Both the position numbers and the translations under genes were made by a program. Shown here one piece after another: positions 1 to 10,582 of a stretch of 64,000 nt of DNA (the first letter of the stretch is position 1; every line of letters starts with the position of its first letter). The DNA is taken from the NCBI GenBank assembly GCA_001466705.2, contig LATX02000133.1:124001-188000 (forward strand), in the 5' to 3' direction. The notes under the pieces are model-generated. The model made no database searches and had not been told where the DNA came from. It saw only the letters and a program-made list of their open reading frames with translations. The DNA comes from Moniliophthora roreri. Taxonomy: Eukaryota; Basidiomycota; Agaricomycetes; Agaricales; Marasmiaceae.

Positions 1-801
1 GAATCAGCCGGTACGCCAACCTGACCGCGATGAGGATACCCAGAAGGGAATAGGATGGAGGTCGTACATGTGGGTTTTCTGGCTTGGAAGATATCTTTGG
101 GGTGACAGTGATTAGACAGATCCGAGAAATAGGGTACCAGGACACCTACATAGGGGACCCCGAGAATGCGTTTAGCAATATCGTAGTACATTCCTCGGAT
201 ATAGAACACGGCAAGATTGATTTCGGTCAGGACTTGTAGGGCCTCGGGAACTTTCTTGAGGAGACTAGCGAGTCTTGGAGAGTACTCCTCAAGGTAGGAA
301 ATGTTGATAAATCGTGAAAGGATGTATGAGGGTAGTGTTGGTAATAAGACTAGTGCTGTCCGTGCCAATCGAGAAGGTGGTGTCGAGCGATTGAACGTGG
401 ACTGCTGCCATATGTCCGTGTATTCTTCACCAAGCGTCTGAGTAGCTGTGAATCTGGGTTAGCTAGTTTCCCCAACAATTGGGCAGGACCGTACCTCTGC
501 CAGTGGTGAATCCATAATACACAAGTTTCACAAAATGCTCGACTTCCTTATCCCATCTCGATAGCCACCGGCTTCCTAGCTCGATATTAGAGCCAAGAAG
601 ACATAAATCGGATTCGGACCGTACCTAACCAATTTCTAAGGACGTTCTCGGTCTGCTCCCTCAATAACGAAACATGATACAAATCGCGTTGATGCGCGCG
701 AACTAAACCCTTTGTAAATTAGGTCCATCACGATGAAAATGAGGTAGATGCACACTTATCTGAGCTTGCTGAGCAGTAGGAAATACAGGAAGACCCGTCA
801 T
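1..801 (-). CDS. pex10: Peroxin-10 (PEX10), 5' part only
   Basis: Reading the minus strand from the ATG at 801, the spliced product has the PEX10 N-terminal membrane region: RAHQRDLYHVSLLREQTEN, then RWLSRWDKEVE, TLGEEYTDIW and FINISYLEEYSPRL, all typical of the Pex2/Pex12 (PEX10) N-terminal domain. PEX10 is a peroxisomal membrane RING E3 ligase that works with PEX2 and PEX12 in recycling the import receptor PEX5. The C-terminal RING finger lies beyond the left edge of the window. Introns are visible at about 698-751 (phase-preserving, restores IIRAHQRD) and two or three more downstream. It is divergently arranged with MGR2, the two start codons being only 82 bp apart. Family assignment is firm; exact exon borders are by eye. 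Confidence 0.88.
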
Positions 802-883
802 CGACGTTGGCATTCAAGGGAAATCATGTTCCAAAGTTGCACTTGATGTCACGCGCCAGTTCACTCTCCTCTTGACCACCATC
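802..883. promoter_or_regulatory. 82-bp divergent promoter between PEX10 and MGR2
   Basis: The ATG of PEX10 (801, minus) and that of MGR2 (884, plus) are separated by 82 bp, so both core promoters and both 5' leaders must share or overlap this interval or lie within the opposite gene. No TATA box is evident. Shared control of a peroxisomal and a mitochondrial import component is an inference. Confidence 0.5.
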
Positions 884-1480
884 ATGCAAGTTCCAAAACG
901 CGAAGAACCCTCGATATGGAATAAGAGTATGTATTTCTAACTGACTCGTAGTGTTTGAAAAGTCAATGAAAAATCTTTTCTGTGAACAGTGAAGTACGCC
1001 TTTTTCTTCCCGCATATGTCCGAAGTTTCCTGACGCCATGAACTTCGTCATTTTCTACTGGAAGAATGGGTGCTCTTATGGGAGGTGGTGTCGGTTTAAC
1101 GATAGGATTCATCTTCGGGTCCTGGAGTATTATTAGGTGCGTGTCGTTTGACATTGGTTTTTCATCCACTCATGAAACTAATTCGCTTTCTAGGCATGGC
1201 CCCGGTCCTCGCGGCGCTCTATCAACTTTGTCGCAGTACATGCTTAGCAGTGCTGCGACTTTCGGTTTCTTCTTGTCAATCGGATCTGTACGTGTTCTCC
1301 CTGACATCCTTTGTCAATGTTCCTAACCGCGTGCCGTTCCTGCAGGTTATACGAAGCGACTCTACGATTAGCCCTCAACTACAAGCAGCACGTATGCAGC
1401 TTCTCACTCCAGCAATGGCGATACGGACGAGAGCAGAAGGCAGGGAGCTCATGAAAGTTCGATGGGCAGAGGAAAAATAA
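884..1480 (+). CDS. mgr2: Mgr2/Romo1-type TIM23 complex subunit
   Basis: The protein contains MGALMGGGVGLTIGFIFGSW, then GPGPRGALSTLSQYMLSS and AATFGFFLSIGSVIR, the two glycine-rich membrane segments of the Mgr2/Romo1 family. Mgr2 is an inner-membrane subunit of the TIM23 translocase that gates lateral release of preproteins. Proposed exons are 884-926, 990-993, 1065-about 1138, about 1195-1287 and from the acceptor near 1345 to 1480. The second exon is only 4 nt (TGAA, between acag and gtacgc) and yields the expected ...WNKMKMG junction; no other acceptor/donor pair keeps the frame. The C-terminal 35 residues after IGSVIR (SDSTISPQLQ... to WAEEK) are a longer tail than in yeast. The product is about 115 aa. 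Family call is firm; the micro-exon is inferred from frame and conservation. Confidence 0.87.
990..993 (+). other. Predicted 4-nt micro-exon of MGR2
   Basis: Exon 1 ends in phase 1 (AAG A at 926) and the next conserved exon begins A-ATG-GGT at 1065. Only inclusion of TGAA, flanked by an acceptor (gaacag) and a donor (gtacgc), joins them in frame, giving Lys-Met-Lys-Met-Gly as expected for the family (typically W-D-K-x-K-M-G). Confidence 0.7.
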
Positions 1481-1786
1481 CACTAGGGGTAAAAGAAGTA
1501 CCAATATATTTCTTGCGTATATCCAATGACTTCGTAATACTATCTCCATCTCCTGTAGTGCTTCGGCCCCGGGCCTTTGTGAGGCCGCGAAAATTTAAGT
1601 ATTCGTGTCAAATCCAACCAAGTATTATCTTCCAAGATTTGCTGCTTCTGCGAGCAGGTCTGGACTTGAACCTAGAGGGTAGAAGCTAACCGTATTTCGT
1701 AGTGTCAGCTTGACGCGATCAAAAGGTCACTCACCCTTTGACTCTGACCTTCTCTTCATGACTTGAATTACTTGAATGAAAATATC
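1481..1786. other. Intergenic, no gene seen
   Basis: About 300 bp between MGR2 and RPC17 with no reading frame or RNA that I can support. A minus-strand T-loop-like string near 1652-1662 was examined as a tRNA and rejected. Confidence 0.5.
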
Positions 1787-2588
1787 ATGGAGGTTTGTCC
1801 AATTCGGCTTTCTTTGTTATCTAGGTATCTAACCAAGAAACAGGTAGTCGACCCTCGTTCAGCTCTTCTCTCCAATTATGAAGTCCTCGAACTACTTCGG
1901 GAACTAGAAAATGAGCACATTGCACGTACCAAAACTGCTCACCGTATCAAAAAAGAGGAGGAAGCATCTGGATCCCCTTCCAAGGCACAAACTGAGCCTG
2001 TAACCAGCGAAAACTTGAGGACCATTCAGATCGAAGTGCGTTTTGCCTACCTACCATTCTTTCGTTAGACCCGGAATTCTGACTTGACTTGGCGGATATC
2101 CATAGGCTATCCAGTACCTCACCGCGGATTACCAGCCAACTAATTCACAAACCCCAGAAGGAATAAAACGTCTTATTAAAGATCTAGGAGAATATGATCT
2201 CACGAAAGCAGAAAAGTTGCAAGTTGTGAATCTTGCACCAACGCAGCCCGTCGAATTATACGTGGTATGTCTCGTGTCATCTTTCCTCAGTGATGTTTTT
2301 TCTTGACCGGAGAAACAGGTTGTCGAAGAACTTGAAGATAGACTCGGTGAAAGTATGAATGATGTCCTCGGAAAGATTAAATCCTCTCTTTCAGAACGTG
2401 CCGAGCCGTTCATCAGCACCATATTTGACGATGTACCAACGGGAGGGAGTAATACGGGTTGGGGCTCGTCGTATCCAGATAACGACGGTGACGCTGAAAT
2501 GGAGATGGACGCGGTTAACGACCTGGTGTTCGATGATACGGGAGAAGGGGCTGGTATCGAAGGAGATTTAGAAATGGACGATGATTGA
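1787..2588 (+). CDS. rpc17: RNA polymerase III subunit RPC9/Rpc17
   Basis: The spliced product begins MEVVDPRSALLSNYEVLELL and continues RELENEH..., followed by AIQYLTADYQPTNSQTP, DLGEYDLTKAEKLQVVNL and PTQPVELYVVVEELEDRLGE, then an acidic C-terminus ending EGDLEMDDD. This is the HRDC-like Rpb4/RPC9 (CGRP-RCP) fold of RNA polymerase III, where RPC9 pairs with RPC8 to form the stalk that binds TFIIIB and starts tRNA and 5S transcription. Exons: 1787-1792, 1844-2035, 2106-2264, 2319-2588. The first coding exon holds only ATG GAG; the intron then runs gtttgt to aacag (1793-1843). About 208 aa, longer than yeast Rpc17 because of the acidic Asp/Glu-rich tail. It is convergent with the minus-strand gene at 2888. 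Confidence 0.88.
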
Positions 2589-2887
2589 GACAGCCAACGT
2601 TTTGTTGTACAGTATGACATTGTACAGAACACTGGTATATGTATATTTCGCAAGGGTAACATAGATATGCACATAATCTAGTCTGTCACAGTTCATCCAA
2701 TCCGGCTGTCTACAAAATGAACGAAGTTCCAACGACTCGTGTATGGTGGTGACATCCAAAATCAAGAAATCTAGCGTGAACCAAACAAACTCTTGAAAGG
2801 AAAGTGGATATTTGAGAGGGAAAGGACCAGCCAGGGAGGGTTTCCAAGAAACTAGAGAAAGGACAGTAATTGTACATTCCATATAAC

Positions 2888-5115
2888 TTACAACGCATTG
2901 ATAACCACCCTGCCTTTGAACCACTCCTTCATCTCTCTTGCCCCAACACTGATGCCGCTCTTGACACTCTCTGGGATGCTCTTCAAACTTCTCAAGCTCC
3001 TCAGACTTCTGACACTCTTCGCACCACTACTCTTGGCACTTTTGAAGCTCTCCAACGAAGGAGCGCTCCGCAACGCGATACCATGACCACGTCCGTATGG
3101 ATGGTGGCTAGCACTCTTTGGTGGTGGTGGTGGTGGCGGCGGCGGTGGCGCGACAGGATGTGTTGGTAGTGACCCCAAAACAAACGGACCAGATATCGTA
3201 GGTCGTGGTGTCACAGACCTCGAAGGCGAAGGCGAACGAGCGGAGCGCCATGAAGAGCTCGACGACGGTTTCCTCTTCACGCTCTGGTTGACCAAACGCC
3301 TAGGGCTTCTTCCTCCTCTCTCTTGCAGCCTCTCAGGAGTCGGGGTAATGCACATCATATCCCGATCCTCAGGCCGGTAGTCGGGCGTCGGTATCCTCTG
3401 CTTCACCACATCTCGGGCCTCCTCTTCCTCATCAATATCCATCTGAATACCTTTTGCATGAGCATAAGGGTGTGGAATCGACAGCGCAGAGGCAGAAGGT
3501 TGCTTCCCCCTTTGCCCAAAATTCTCCTTCTCCGTTTCATCTCCCGTATCCATCCCATCGACATTGATTCTCGAGTCCATTCCCGAATCTTCGCCCGGCA
3601 CGTGCCAAAAATCAGGCTCATACCCCGCACTGGCATAATGTACAATCGGCGTTTCGACAAACTTGACCGACTTGTTACTACTAGTCGTGCAAGACCTCGT
3701 GTCGACCTTGAGCTTCAAGAGCGAGTCCGACCTTGCGAGCGGAGTCACTGCCGACACTGGCGAAGACGAACCATTGTCGACATCAACATCTACCGTCCTC
3801 TTCAACCCAGGGAACCCCATCAACTTTTCAAGGTCAACCTCCGACTCTGGCTCATCAATCTCCACAATACACGTGTGATTCGGATTTGGCTTGAACTTTT
3901 TCGCTATCATAGGTGATAACGACGGGGATGTAGGTGTCGAGGGTTGTGACACTGAGGATGTTGTCGCAGTAGATGCTGACGAAATCGACGAGCTAACCGA
4001 GGACGATCGGTTTCTCTGTATCCGTCCTCCAGCAGCTGACGACGACGAAAAAGACACTTGTGAAGGGGATTTGGGTAGGTGGCGTGCCCTGATGACCGGA
4101 GATGCTGTTGCCGCCTTCTTCGATCGTGAGCCCGAGAAAGAGCTATTTGCATTAGCTTCGTCGGCCCCGAACCAAAGTGACGGTAGGTCCGTAGACTTGT
4201 TTAATGACGACGCCACAGATTTAACTGAGCCGGAACGTTTCCGTGGCCTAAGTATTGAAGTCCAAAGTGTAGGCACATCTTGTGAAGTCGAAGAAGAACT
4301 AAATTCAGAGCCTAGTAAGGGAGAACCTGAGCTAACTTCTGAAAAGTAGCTTATTGACGTGGCAGACGACTGGCTGGCACTTCTGTTGAGGTCTGGTCTC
4401 TTTCTAGGTGGGGTGGTAGGTGATTTCGGGCGACGATATATCCATTCTGGGGAGCGTGGAGATGGGGGTGCTGAAGTGGGAGAATGGCAACGCTTGGCAC
4501 CCGGGCGTGGGGTGCTAGGAACGGAAGTGGAATGATCACTACGCGTTGAAGTGAGAGAGGATGTAGAGTTTGACAGAGATGGGGCTGAGAACGGTGGCGG
4601 AGAAGCCTAGGTGGCATATGTCAACAGGAATAGTATGTTTGACGCTTAAAGTACACACCATGGGCCTTAGGTTTGGATGATTTGGCCTCTTTGCGGCGAG
4701 GCTCTTTGAAAGGCGCTTGCTGTTGTTGCTAGGCGGCGCCACGGCCTTTGCGCTGCTAGACTTGGTCGAGCGTTGGTAGTGATGTCTTCTAGTAGATATC
4801 GCTCTCAGTCCTGTCGGTGAGCTGTCGCTTGTAGGGGACGGGTAGGGTAGAAGGTTAGATGGCTATGGAAGAGAATTAATGAAGGAGAACAAGAGGCGGG
4901 AAAAGAAACGTTCTGACGCACTATATCAGTTTCAGGGGAATTGGGAGCACTATAGTCCAGCAGCGATGGATCCTGAATGATCTGCGTGTAGGCATCTAGC
5001 CATGTGAGCTCGTCGCTATTGACTGAGGCGAGCGAGGAATTGTCGTTCTACACGAGATATAATGAGTGGAAAAGATCACACGACATGAGAAATTATGTCA
5101 ACTTACCGAGTACAT
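2888..5115 (-). CDS. Uncharacterised Ser/Pro-rich protein with polyproline run
   Basis: I do not recognise a domain. The start is the ATG at 5115; exon 1 is 9 nt (ATG TAC TCG, 5107-5115) and joins to NDNSSLASVNSDELTWLDAY, then TQIIQDPSLLDYSAPNSPE. Further exons run through an intron near 4867-4926 and one near 4616-4669 into a long open exon ending at 2888, about 650 aa in all. The protein is basic and serine/proline-rich with features of a nuclear or cytoskeletal regulator: SRSVTPRPTISGP, a run of eleven prolines around 3118-3150, and repeated SVRSLRSLRSLKS near the C-terminus, which ends EWFKGRVVINAL. Low complexity throughout suggests disorder. The short WLDAYTQIIQDP block looks like the only ordered, probably conserved, N-terminal segment. 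Function unknown. Confidence 0.65.
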
Positions 5116-5499
5116 TTCCTGCAATCCCCGGTGAAATAGGAGTGGTGAAGAGGAAAGAGGATGGGAAATAGACGAGGACGTGGGGTGAGGAAGAAAAGTG
5201 GATGACGATCGTAATAAGGGAGCAGTCAAAAACGATTGAGTCATGCCCGGGTATTCCAGGAGTAAAACGAACCATACCTAAACCTCACGGCTTACACGTG
5301 TGTGTTCATTGAACCTTAGCTGAATCCCGAGAGTTGAGGGCGTTTGGAAGGATCAGACGCGTGGGGAACACGATGTTAGAGTGGGATGATGGGAATTGAT
5401 TATTCTGGAAAACTACACATCGGTGATCTGGGCCCAAGCAAACTTTGGTAGATGAGAATAATAGTCCGAGGGGATGCGAAGAAGCGGGTCAAAAGGATA
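5116..5499. other. Intergenic region upstream of the 2888-5115 gene
   Basis: About 380 bp holding the promoter/5' leader of the minus-strand gene and the 3' end region of mL43. Nothing else recognised. Confidence 0.4.
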
Positions 5500-5977
5500 T
5501 TATAACGTCGGTCGTTCGGCATGAAGACCACTCCAGATGCCCCTAGCAGCCTCTGAGGAACTCTCTACTGTCTTCTTCAACGGTTTGATCTTGGCACCCG
5601 AGGAATCGAGAAGTAGTTGAACCTTTTTCTGAATCCCGGTGACTTCAAGACCTTTAAGGCTGATAACTTTGTCTCTGTTGTTAACTATTGGGGGAGAGAA
5701 AATAAGAAAATTACAGAGATTAGCCCGAGTTTTCCAGCAACTTACCATAGAAGCCACGTATTATGGGTTCCTTCTGGGGTCTCTGCCTGACTACGACTTC
5801 AACATGGGGATTTTGGCGCGACAAGGACTCGACGTGGTTAAGAATATAAGCCCGAGTATTTTGGGATGAAGGCCATTTGTCGCAATACTCGAATACGAGT
5901 TTTCTGATTTGAGGTAGGAAAGTGGTGTGGCCATTGGCAGGAGATGAGCCGAGCTTTGCCCTCAGTATCGACGACAT
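5500..5977 (-). CDS. mrpl51: Mitochondrial large-subunit ribosomal protein mL43
   Basis: Exon 1 (5977-5746) encodes MSSILRAKLGSSPANG and then FLPQIRKLVFEYCDKWPSSQ, NTRAYILNHVESLSRQNP, HVEVVVRQRPQKEPIIRG; exon 2 (5684-5500) continues FYVNNRDKVISLKGLEVTGI and ends GIWSGLHAERPTL. This is the thioredoxin-like L51/S25/CI-B8 domain of mL43 (yeast Mrpl51), a structural protein of the mitochondrial 54S subunit. The single 61-nt intron (5685-5745, gtaagt to aatag) restores GFYVNNR in frame. Product about 138 aa, near the family's usual length. The Met at 5977 is preferred because the conserved domain follows directly; longer upstream open frame lacks conservation. Confidence 0.88.
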
Positions 5978-6757
5978 TGGGGACGAGTTGAAGACGAGTT
6001 GAAAAATTGTGCTTTGCTCACCGCCAGCAACGCCCGAGTCAGTCCCACGACTAGAAAGGAAACTTGTTCCCAGCTGCACGACGCGTCTTACTCTCATATA
6101 TGTCACAACCTGGTACCTTACCTGGGTAGCTCTCACTGAAAAGTGCGGACCGACGCACATGCAACAATGGTGATATCATGCAGGCCATCGAATCTGCGAA
6201 AATATGCTTCAACGGGTACCGTTCAACCAAGTTGTTCTTTCTACAACTATCCCTGTGCAACTGACCAGAAATTCATATCCATACAGATCTTGACGACTTA
6301 TATACAGCCTCTTGACCACTACAGCTTGAATTAATTTCCTTCAACATCGCTCCCATGCCAAATCTCCACCCTTTTACCGAAATACCATAATGATAGAGAC
6401 ATATGCTTCAATTTCGTGCTTCAAGCTGATTATCATGACACCCTTCTACTGGAATATCATACGTGTGTCCCAGCTTGTCGCTCGGGCTCTTGAGGATCCT
6501 GACGCAAGCAGCAACGCAAGTAACACTGATATTTACATATACATACATACATGCATGCATACATACCATTACATCTACGTATACACGTACCGTCGTTTGC
6601 CATCGTTGCTTGAAGAAACCCTTAGACTTTTGCGCAAAGTTCACGTCCTCAAATAGGAATGTTGTTCCCATCCGCCAAATTATTTGCACCTATTGATCTC
6701 CCCTTTGCTGAAAGCCCAAGTGCAAGACTCTGTGAACACTGTCGCGTCGCGTAGAAA
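5978..6757. other. Intergenic, with a short CATA microsatellite
   Basis: 780 bp between divergent mL43 and the 6758 gene. Near 6535-6567 there is a (CATA/CATG)n run. No coding region or RNA gene supported. Confidence 0.5.
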
Positions 6758-8953
6758 ATGGCAAAAGCTACACGGTCATCTGTTTCCTCAACTTCCACCA
6801 AGAAACGCAAGCGCACCGAAGACGACGACTCTACAGAAACTCCACCTTTCAAACTACCGAAATCTCTGGATGAATCCCATGAAGAATCTCCTGTCGTTAT
6901 TCAAGCGCACGACGCAGAAAAAATACTCGCAGTCCTCGAGATGTAAGCTTATTCTGCCTTGTACCTTTCTGTAGCTCTCATTCTCAGCATTCTACAGGAT
7001 TGATACACAAGGTCTATTGGATCGTGTATTTCCGTTACCGTCCGATGAACAAAAGTCATATTCGTTTCGAACTCTGTTGAAAGACAGTTCAGAGCACCCC
7101 CTGTCGGTTTTACAGGTTCAGTATCATAGATTTAATTCTCATTTCTTTCTCTGACATTCTTGCATTTCTAGTCTGCTGTTCAACATCTCTTTCCAATATC
7201 CTCGCACCCTCGAGCTCGTCCTTCAAAGCCTGCAGCTCAACAACTCAGGTTTTGCAACCTCGCCCTTTCTCTCTTACAACAAGCCTCCACACATTCCATT
7301 CAGCTACCCCTCGACATTGAATCTCTCTTACCTTCAGAGTCAGAAGATGATGCCACGCCATCGTCACAACATTACCAAAAGCCCAGATACGCTCTCGTCC
7401 AACACTTACCCCAGGGCGATTACTGGACATCCCTCAATAGCCCCTCAATACCAAGCGACAGCGCTGGTCGTGAATTAAAGGACCTGCCGCACGGCCATGC
7501 AGAATTAGTCGCCATTCTACCCTCGCATCACCCCTCCGAACCTCTTTCATCCGTACCTACCCTCGGCTCATATCACACTAAACCTATCCCATCTTATCTC
7601 AACAAGATTCCTGCCCAACGCCGAATAACTCGCGGCTCCTTTCTCGACTACGGTCCCTATACTAGCTTTGCTCCGACATTCGACCAGGATGGTACCGAAG
7701 TCGGGAGAAAGGAGTTGGGTCAAATCTACTTTCTCCGAGATGCCAAGCGAAAGGAGAAGGAGAACATACTGAGGAAATGGGCCGCCCGTCGCGAAAAGGA
7801 CCCAGATGTCGTTATGAGCGAGAACCAGGTCGACGATCAAGTCGAAGAGATTGCAGATCCAAACTCGTCGTTCAACCTTAATCAAGAGTTGGAAGAACTC
7901 TTGCCAGCACACGAGGTCGAGTCCTTGAAAGCTTCGATTCAGAGTCTAGAGCTTGAATTGGCCGTACAAGAGCTTTTGGACCGGAATAGAAAGGCTCTGC
8001 TGAGACTTCAGGAATTGCAGTATAGGAGGTTGATGGCAGAAGGCGGTGGTTCGAGTACTATCCAAGAAGGCTCAGAAGAATGGGATACGGGTAAGCTTGA
8101 GCCGTCTGCTCCTTGTTCATCGGCTAATCCATCAAACTTTTCTCGTTCTCCAGCACAGGGAATCATGGACTCGTTAACTCTGTTAGCATCACTCCGTCCT
8201 CGATCATCGACGGGCGAACAACCGCCATTCGTCTTAACGCCTTCGGCACTTCATACCCTTCATCGAACGCTTCCGCTTGCCCCGACATCCGGGTGGCACG
8301 GCAACTTACCTCCAGGACGATCTACTGCTCTGAGAGACGATTCTACAGCAAAAATACGTCCGGGTGCACCCACACCAACCATTCCAGTTGCCGCACCCGT
8401 ACCGACACCCGCTGCAGCCTCTTCATCCGCCATTCCTTCCACCTCCTATAATAACTATTCCTATTACCAAGGCCAATACCGACCTACTGGTACGACCACC
8501 ACAAACACGACATCATACGTCGTGCCCAAAACCGGTACTACAACCACAGGCTACTACCAATCATACTCCCAGCCTACACAGCAAACCGGCTACTACAGTT
8601 ATACCCAGCCTTACACGAGCAGTGCAACAGGCCACCAGCCCTACTCTTCCCAGTATTCGGGCTGGATGAATCATTACAATCCATCCGGTGGAGCGACCCC
8701 AACACCTGTCGCTACTTCCTATTCGTCGTTCTTTGGCAACTCTCAATCCACAACGCCCAGACCTTCCCCTGCGGTAGCGAACACGGTTGCAACTGCTGCG
8801 GGTTCTAAACAGGGACAGTGGAGTGCTTCGACGTCAGGTACTGGGTTGACGTTGCCACTTCATTTGAGGCCGAATGGGCAGGCACCACAGTACACCTATG
8901 CGTTTTCACCCCAGGCGCAAGCTACTGGACAGGCGACACCTGCTTCTAAATGA
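6758..8953 (+). CDS. Uncharacterised nuclear-type protein with Y/Q/S/T-rich tail
   Basis: Exons 6758-6942, 6998-7115 and 7172-8953 give about 690 aa. The N-terminus is basic with an NLS-like KKRKRTEDDD; then comes an ordered region (IDTQGLLDRVFPLPSDEQ, SAVQHLFPISSHPRARPS), a central block PAQRRITRGSFLDYGPYTSF followed by APTFDQDGTEVGRKELG and charged helices (RDAKRKEKENILRKWAARRE; LKASIQSLELELAVQELLDR, a likely coiled coil), and a low-complexity tail from about 8390 made of Tyr, Gln, Ser, Thr, Gly (NNYSYYQGQYRP, TTTTGYYQSYSQPTQQTGYY) resembling prion-like domains. The NLS, coiled coil and tail suggest a chromatin or RNA-associated protein, but I cannot name the family. Inside the last exon, 8091-8153 looks like a 63-nt intron (gtaagc to ctccag) that preserves frame, so its removal would shorten the product by 21 aa. 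Confidence 0.75.
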
Positions 8954-10582
8954 AGAGAGACAACCAGATGAATTAAACTTCGCACAAGTGTCACAACCGG
9001 CCTCTTCAAACAGAAAGATGGGTCCCGGAGTTTTCCTTTTTGTTTTATTTAACTTCTCTTCGCATCGTAACTTACTCCTTGGCCGAATGTTTGTTCGATT
9101 TATGTGCTATGTTACGATACATTAAACCAGTATATCTCGTGTATTAGTACATATACATACCGTAGGTTACAGAGCCTAGTAAACTTTTTCATCAAACGAT
9201 TAAACTGGCGCATGACCATGGGTTGGTATGCAGACAGAAACGTTGGATATCACCAGTCCGATTCTTTGGTCACACAGCACATGCAATTCTGCGTTCCTGG
9301 ACTCTTACGGTGATGAATCTGATACCCTCCCGAGTTCAGCCTAGCGCGTTACCAAGGACTGACCAGCAGACAAAATCTGATGGTAAAAATCCATTCAATG
9401 AAGACACTTCTTTGCTATGCATCCTCGGAACTAGGCAAGCACAAATTCCGCGTGTACACGTTTACTTGACTACGACAGAACCCCCAATGGCATTCGATGT
9501 CCGACGTTGCCTAGGTTCATATATCCACTCTTATACCAGAAAGATACTAGAACTGACATCCCAACGTCAAATCGCTCTGACACGCAAAACCACCTTTCTA
9601 TCGCCTCGGTCAAAAGACCCTAGATAGGAGGAAAGTTGTTCATCAACAAACTGACCGTTGCGAAATCGTATAGAGAACGACGGAATGCGATGAATAAGCG
9701 TGTGGTGAAGGGGAAAAAAGTGCATCGCCACGACGTTGATATTGATTGCGATGCTGATGTCAGTTTTTCGCACGGATCGACTGTTCATCGTCACGATCTT
9801 CTCTTCAAACCGCAAGAAAGCTTGGGTGGACTAAAAGTACTGTCTTGGAGGCGATCTTCTAGAGGTTCAATTATTCCTCTACTCATAATCGCTTGGACCA
9901 TCGAATTTTCCGCATGCTGGAATTCTCTTACCATGACTACTGCTGAGCGCTGAGCGCTCCTATGGAATCGATCGAACTCTTCTCACCGTAACCGCTTGTG
10001 CTCGTAGGAATCGGACCGAGCTCTTGGAAAGAGTATTCGTAACCAGCTGGAACACACGCAGTGCCTCGGATTGCCGATTGCGGGATTCTTGACCTGAGCC
10101 TTTGTGGCCTTGTGGGCTGCCACTTGGTGCTCTTCCTATTCAATATATCGTCGTAATTCACCGCCAAGATTGCAAACATATTGCCTTCATCATTGATGGA
10201 TCACACCCCGGCTTTCTCTCTGGCTGAAGCCCGCCAGCAAATATTCAAATGTTTTGATAGAGTGATCTTTACCAGTACATCCATTCTGCACTCTGCACTG
10301 CCCTGCTACGTATACTTACAGAGATGGGTCCTGGCTGCCGCGGGTTGTCCGTGTCAACCAGAAGAGAGCGCCTGCCTAATATAAAGGGACGTTTCGTGGC
10401 TTTGACTAAGAGCTCGAACTTCCCAGCATATACCGTTTGTCCCTTTCTCCAGACCGTTGACTCGGCCTTTCTTGTTCTCGACCCAAAGGCTTGACGCCTT
10501 TTCTTCGTTCTCTGTTCTTTCCTCTCCCTTTTATTAGACCACTCGCCGCTTTTTTTCTGTTCGACCTTCTCTTCATTCAATA
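8954..10582. other. Intergenic, 1.6 kb without a supported gene
   Basis: Contains 3' sequence of the 6758 gene and promoter of the 10583 gene. Several open frames of 60-130 codons exist on both strands but show no family resemblance or coherent splicing. A short duplicated motif (gctgagc gctgagcgc) occurs near 9942-9958. Confidence 0.5.
10377..10582 (+). promoter_or_regulatory. TATA-type promoter and pyrimidine-rich leader of secreted protein gene
   Basis: TATAAAG lies at 10380-10386, about 200 bp before the ATG at 10583. Between them are CT-rich tracts (for example ttcttcgttctctgttcttt near 10501), common before strongly expressed fungal genes. Position of the transcription start is an inference. 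Confidence 0.45.

Noticed and set aside
1630..1700. tRNA-like B box on the minus strand (GGTTCAAGTCC)
   Set aside because: The T stem does not pair properly and no acceptor stem or A box is found at the right distance.
3891..4349. 152-codon plus-strand frame
   Set aside because: Antisense shadow of the minus-strand Ser/Pro-rich gene at 2888-5115; no conserved sequence of its own.
6535..6567. Regulatory element
   Set aside because: Simple CATA microsatellite without other support.
9567..10179. Minus-strand frames in the 9-10 kb gap
   Set aside because: No recognised family, no splice pattern linking them, no signal peptide.
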